NCBI RefSeq assembly: GCF_016775705.1
Contig: NZ_CP068760.1
Coordinates: forward strand, 4,278,001-4,342,000
DNA from: Chryseobacterium cucumeris
GTDB lineage: Bacteria > Bacteroidota > Bacteroidia > Flavobacteriales > Weeksellaceae
DNA: 64,000 nucleotides
Reading direction: 5' to 3'
In this document: positions 60,885 through 64,000 of the stretch, piece after piece
Layout of the letters: each line of letters opens with the position of its first letter
Position numbering within the stretch: the first letter of the stretch is position 1
The notes under the pieces: generated by a model
What the model was told of the DNA's origin: nothing
What the model saw: the letters and a program-made list of their open reading frames with translations, nothing else
Databases searched by the model: none
Translations under genes and position numbers: made by a program

Positions 60885-60987
60885 AAATAAATGTAACAAT
60901 ATACCAATGTAAAAATGTAACAATAAATCCACAGCAAACAATTATTGGTAAACTGTTACACTTCTACATTGATAAATTAAATATTTT
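60885..60987. repeat. intergenic quasi-palindrome before paaZ
   Basis: ATGTAACAATATACCAATGT on the left and ACTGTTACACTTCTACATTG on the right are opposing words of the same family as the other paa spacers. Confidence 0.6.
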
Positions 60988-63483
60988 ATGGAAAAGTTAA
61001 AAAACTATATCTACGGACAATGGGTAGAAGGTACCGGAAACGGAATTCCTTTGTACAATGCCGTTACAGGAGAACAGGTAGCTGTTTCCGATACAGAAGG
61101 ACTTAATTTTGAACAGGCTCTGGACTACGGAAGAACCGTAGGATATAAAAACCTTTCTTCAATGACTTTCTACGATCGTGGAGAAATGTTGAAAAAAGTA
61201 GCACTTTACCTGTTAGAAAGAAAGAAAAAATATTATGATTTATCATACAAAACAGGAGCTACCCACATAGATTCGTGGGTGGACATCGAAGGAGGTTTCG
61301 GAACTTTCTTTACCTATTCCGGGTTGGCAAAAAGAATGCTTCCCAATACTTCATTTTGGGTAGATGGCGATACTCAGAAGATTTCTGCCAACGGAACTTT
61401 CTTGGGAACCCATATCTTAACGCCAAGTGAAGGGGTTTCTGTACAGATTAACGCTTATAACTTTCCGGTGTGGGGAATGTTGGAAAAATTATCCACTTCC
61501 TTGCTGGCGGGTGTTCCTTCTATTGTAAAACCGTCTCCTTTCGGATCTTACCTTACCAATGCGGTATTTCAGGATATGATTGAAAGTGGAGTATTGCCTG
61601 AAGGAGCTGTTCAGTTAGTTTGTGGAGAGCCGGGAAATATTCTTGATTATGTTCAGGATGGAGACTCTGTTTTATTTACAGGTTCTGCTCACACGGGAAG
61701 AAAATTGAAATCACTTCCTTCTATTGCAGGAAATGCCGTTCGTTTCAATATGGAAGCCGATTCGTTGAATTGTTCTATCCTTGGACTAGAGGCCAAACCG
61801 GGAACTCCGGAATTCGATCTATTCATCAAAGAAGTCCGCAACGAAATGACCACGAAGGCAGGACAGAAATGTACAGCGATCAGAAGAATTATTGTTCCTG
61901 AGCATTTAATCGGTGATGTTCAGAATGCTTTGTCTAAAGCTTTAGATCAGACAAAAATCGGAAACCCATTAAGCAGAGAAACCAAAATGGGATCTTTGGT
62001 GGGAAGGCAGCAGTATGAAGAAGTTTTAAGAAAAGTAAATCTATTAAAATCAGAAACAGAACTTGTCTATGACGGAAAACACGAGCTGGTAGATGCCAAT
62101 TATGAAAATGGGGCATTTATGAGTCCGAAACTATTCCTGAACGACAAACCTTTTGAAAAAAATATCTCTCATGATGTAGAAGCTTTCGGACCGGTATCTA
62201 CATTGATGCCGTATAAAGATGCTGAAGAAGCAGCTGCACTGGCAAAAAGAGGAAAAGGAAGTCTGGTAGGATCTATCGTTTCTCATGACGAAAACTTTAT
62301 CGCCGAAACTTCGTGGAAAATGGCCTCTCAGCACGGAAGAATCTTTGTATTGAACAGAGATAACGCTAAAGAAAGCACAGGTCATGGTTCTCCACTTCCG
62401 ACACTGATGCACGGAGGTCCTGGTAGAGCGGGAGGTGGTGAAGAAATGGGCGGACTTAGCGGTCTTCATTTCTTCTTACAGAAAACAGCAATCCAGGGAT
62501 CACCGGATGTGTTGAAAGCTATTACTAAGATCTACCAGCAGGGAGCAGAGAAAAAATTCTCAGACAAACATCCTTTCCAGAAATATTTTGAGGAAGTGGA
62601 AGTAGGAGATTCTTTGGAAACAGCAGGAAGAACTGTTACTGATGCCGATATCGTTAATTTCTCCAATGTTTCATGGGACCATTTCTATGCCCATACAGAT
62701 GCAACAAGTTTAACAGGCACTATTTTCGATAAGACGGTTGCTCATGGATATTTTATCCTTTCAGCAGCAGCAGGATTATTTGTTTCAGGCAAAAAAGGAC
62801 CTGTAATTGCTAATTACGGATTGGAAGACTGCAGCTTCTTCAAACCTGTATACGCCGGAGATACCATCACGGTTTATTTAACAGCAAAAGAAAAAATCAA
62901 CAGAGGAGTAAAAGGAAGAAATATCCCTTCCGGTGTTGTAAAATGGCTGGTTGAGGTTGTAAACCAAAGAGATGAGATTGTATGTGTAGCAACGATCCTG
63001 ACATTGGTAGCAAAACAATCTCCTTTCATCGATCTGAATGTAAAAAATATTCAGAAAATATTGAATGGATTAACGGAAAGTACTCCTGCGCTTTGGGGAA
63101 AAATGTCTCCGCAGCAGATGATTGAGCATTTGGAGCAAGCGGTATTGGTGAGTTTTGGAGAACCCGAAGCAGAAAAATGTTTCACTCCTGAAGAAAATCT
63201 TGAAAAATGGCAGGATTCTCTTTACAATCACAGAGCAATGCCGAAAGAATTTACAGCTCCATTCCTTCCTCAGGATGGCTCACTTCCGGAACCAAAACAT
63301 AAAAATCTGGAAGCCGCAAAATTATCATTCATGGATAACCTGAAGAAATTTGTAATCTACTACAAGGAAAACCCGCAGGCAGAGCACATGAATTACGTTT
63401 TCGGAAAACTGAATAAAGAAATGTGGGAACTGATGCACAAAAAGCATTTTACCCACCACTTCCAGCAATTTGGATTGATTTAA
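60988..63483 (+). CDS. paaZ: PaaZ ring-opening bifunctional enzyme with extra DinB/DUF1569-like C-terminal domain
   Basis: PaaZ hydrolyses the oxepin-CoA ring and oxidises the resulting semialdehyde. The N-terminal aldehyde dehydrogenase has Glu256 (NMEADSLN) and the catalytic Cys295 (GQKCTAIRR). The MaoC/hotdog hydratase (about 530-680) has the Asp/His region SWDHFYAHTDATS and TVAHGYFIL. A typical PaaZ ends near residue 680; this one continues to 831. The extra part, GKMSPQQMIEHLEQ (His714) to MHKKHFTHHFQQFG (His817, His820, His823-824), has the three-helix His pattern of DinB-superfamily or DUF1569 proteins. Its role here is unknown. Confidence 0.92.
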   Translation: MEKLKNYIYGQWVEGTGNGIPLYNAVTGEQVAVSDTEGLNFEQALDYGRTVGYKNLSSMTFYDRGEMLKKVALYLLERKKKYYDLSYKTGATHIDSWVDIEGGFGTFFTYSGLAKRMLPNTSFWVDGDTQKISANGTFLGTHILTPSEGVSVQINAYNFPVWGMLEKLSTSLLAGVPSIVKPSPFGSYLTNAVFQDMIESGVLPEGAVQLVCGEPGNILDYVQDGDSVLFTGSAHTGRKLKSLPSIAGNAVRFNMEADSLNCSILGLEAKPGTPEFDLFIKEVRNEMTTKAGQKCTAIRRIIVPEHLIGDVQNALSKALDQTKIGNPLSRETKMGSLVGRQQYEEVLRKVNLLKSETELVYDGKHELVDANYENGAFMSPKLFLNDKPFEKNISHDVEAFGPVSTLMPYKDAEEAAALAKRGKGSLVGSIVSHDENFIAETSWKMASQHGRIFVLNRDNAKESTGHGSPLPTLMHGGPGRAGGGEEMGGLSGLHFFLQKTAIQGSPDVLKAITKIYQQGAEKKFSDKHPFQKYFEEVEVGDSLETAGRTVTDADIVNFSNVSWDHFYAHTDATSLTGTIFDKTVAHGYFILSAAAGLFVSGKKGPVIANYGLEDCSFFKPVYAGDTITVYLTAKEKINRGVKGRNIPSGVVKWLVEVVNQRDEIVCVATILTLVAKQSPFIDLNVKNIQKILNGLTESTPALWGKMSPQQMIEHLEQAVLVSFGEPEAEKCFTPEENLEKWQDSLYNHRAMPKEFTAPFLPQDGSLPEPKHKNLEAAKLSFMDNLKKFVIYYKENPQAEHMNYVFGKLNKEMWELMHKKHFTHHFQQFGLI

Positions 63484-63508
63484 TTCAAAATAAAATATAA
63501 ATTTAGAA

Positions 63509-63540
63509 TCCCTTTCGGTTTAAACCGAAAGGGACTTTTT
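63509..63540 (+). terminator. terminator of the paa operon
   Basis: A perfect 26-bp palindrome (63509-63534, arms TCCCTTTCGGTTT and AAACCGAAAGGGA) is followed by CTTTTT. Confidence 0.85.
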
Positions 63541-63601
63541 AATAACTCCTGCCAAGTTTTGAAACCTTAACATAAGTAATAAAATCAGAAAATTTTTAAT
63601 C

Positions 63602-64000
63602 ATGAAATCATTAGAAACCTTTTTTAACATTGTCTTTTGGGCTTTTTCAATTTTATTTCTTTTTTCCTGTTCGGGAAATCTAAAACAAGATAAAGACGGC
63701 TATTATTCTGAAGAAAAATTTGTTGACAGTCTGAATGTGGGAAGAAAAGGCAAAACTAAAGTAGAGTTTGAAAAATTTAGACATATTAAGAATGGTGATG
63801 TATTTGTAACCTTGAATGTTTATGATCTAAAAGATATTTGGGTAGAAAGTAAAGGATCTATGTTTCATACCTGGGAATTAAAAAATACTTTTAAATTTAT
63901 CAAAGATGGAGTAACAGGTTTAGATGTTCAGATATGTGATTTTAATAATGATGGCTTTAATGATGTGACGTATCAAAGTGGAATCGCAGGAAGAGGAGGA
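63602..64000 (+). CDS. lipoprotein with FG-GAP-like segment, 3' end outside window
   Basis: The frame from the ATG at 63602 is open to the right edge (133 codons). The signal peptide ends at a lipobox (FLFSCSGN, Cys23), so the product is a lipoprotein. VQICDFNNDGFNDVTYQSG near the end resembles the calcium-binding turn of FG-GAP/VCBS repeats. It is not part of the paa operon, since a strong terminator precedes it. The function is unknown. Confidence 0.65.
   Translation, partial: MKSLETFFNIVFWAFSILFLFSCSGNLKQDKDGYYSEEKFVDSLNVGRKGKTKVEFEKFRHIKNGDVFVTLNVYDLKDIWVESKGSMFHTWELKNTFKFIKDGVTGLDVQICDFNNDGFNDVTYQSGIAGRGG

Noticed and set aside
1..64000. CRISPR array, tRNA, rRNA or prophage
   Set aside because: No evenly spaced identical repeats with unique spacers, no tRNA-like cloverleaf noticed, and no integrase, capsid or tail genes. 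The repeats found are palindromic intergenic elements.

Overview
The window is chromosomal DNA of a Bacteroidetes bacterium of the class Flavobacteriia, most likely Chryseobacterium or a close Weeksellaceae relative. Pointers are the low GC content, the lack of Shine-Dalgarno sequences, several promoters with a TAnnTTTG -7 box, bacillithiol synthesis by BshA, DUF2851/DUF4254/DUF4292 proteins, many lipoproteins and TonB-receptor-like barrels, and a flavobacterial-type phenylacetate (paa) operon. No rRNA, tRNA, phage, integrase or CRISPR array was found.

Layout. 1-18.8 kb is mostly housekeeping: a SIMPL protein cut by the left edge, a GNAT acetyltransferase, a PspC-like protein, DUF2851, bshA, a secreted GH3 enzyme, ribA, a leftward envelope cluster (lipoprotein, DUF4254, TatA, an EnvC-like LytM factor, DUF4292 lipoprotein, sugar nucleotidyltransferase, flippase), pyrC, a secreted TPR protein between two copies of a double-hairpin repeat, and a GH92 alpha-mannosidase. 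18.8-36.4 kb holds two OmpR-type two-component systems. Each is divergent from a likely target (a DUF1573 protein; an outer-membrane barrel), and both intergenic regions carry TTAAC(A/C) repeats phased at 11 bp. Between them lie a dienoyl-CoA reductase, an M1 peptidase and a compact five-gene cytoplasmic cluster (25192-28842) with a DUF2589 protein, two unknown proteins, a leaderless subtilisin-like protease and a tiny propeptide-like protein. That cluster is the best candidate here for an undescribed system. A second M1 peptidase follows the barrel gene.

36.4-44.3 kb has a PAP2 phosphatase fused to a barrel, three paralogous M43 metalloprotease lipoproteins, and a 7TM protein / histidine kinase / LuxR regulator operon among them. 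44.6-47.2 kb is clpB.

47.6-63.5 kb is the phenylacetate degradation locus: a TetR regulator, then paaK-paaE-paaA-paaB-paaC-(hydrolase)-paaD-paaG-paaH-(small unknown)-paaI-paaJ-paaY-(REP transposase)-(esterase)-paaZ. PaaK makes phenylacetyl-CoA, PaaABC(D)E epoxidises the ring, PaaG isomerises it to the oxepin, PaaZ opens the ring and oxidises the aldehyde, and PaaH and PaaJ carry out beta-oxidation; PaaI and PaaY look like CoA-ester housekeeping. Nearly every spacer in the operon holds an imperfect palindromic repeat. PaaZ has an extra C-terminal DinB/DUF1569-like domain. The right edge cuts a lipoprotein gene.
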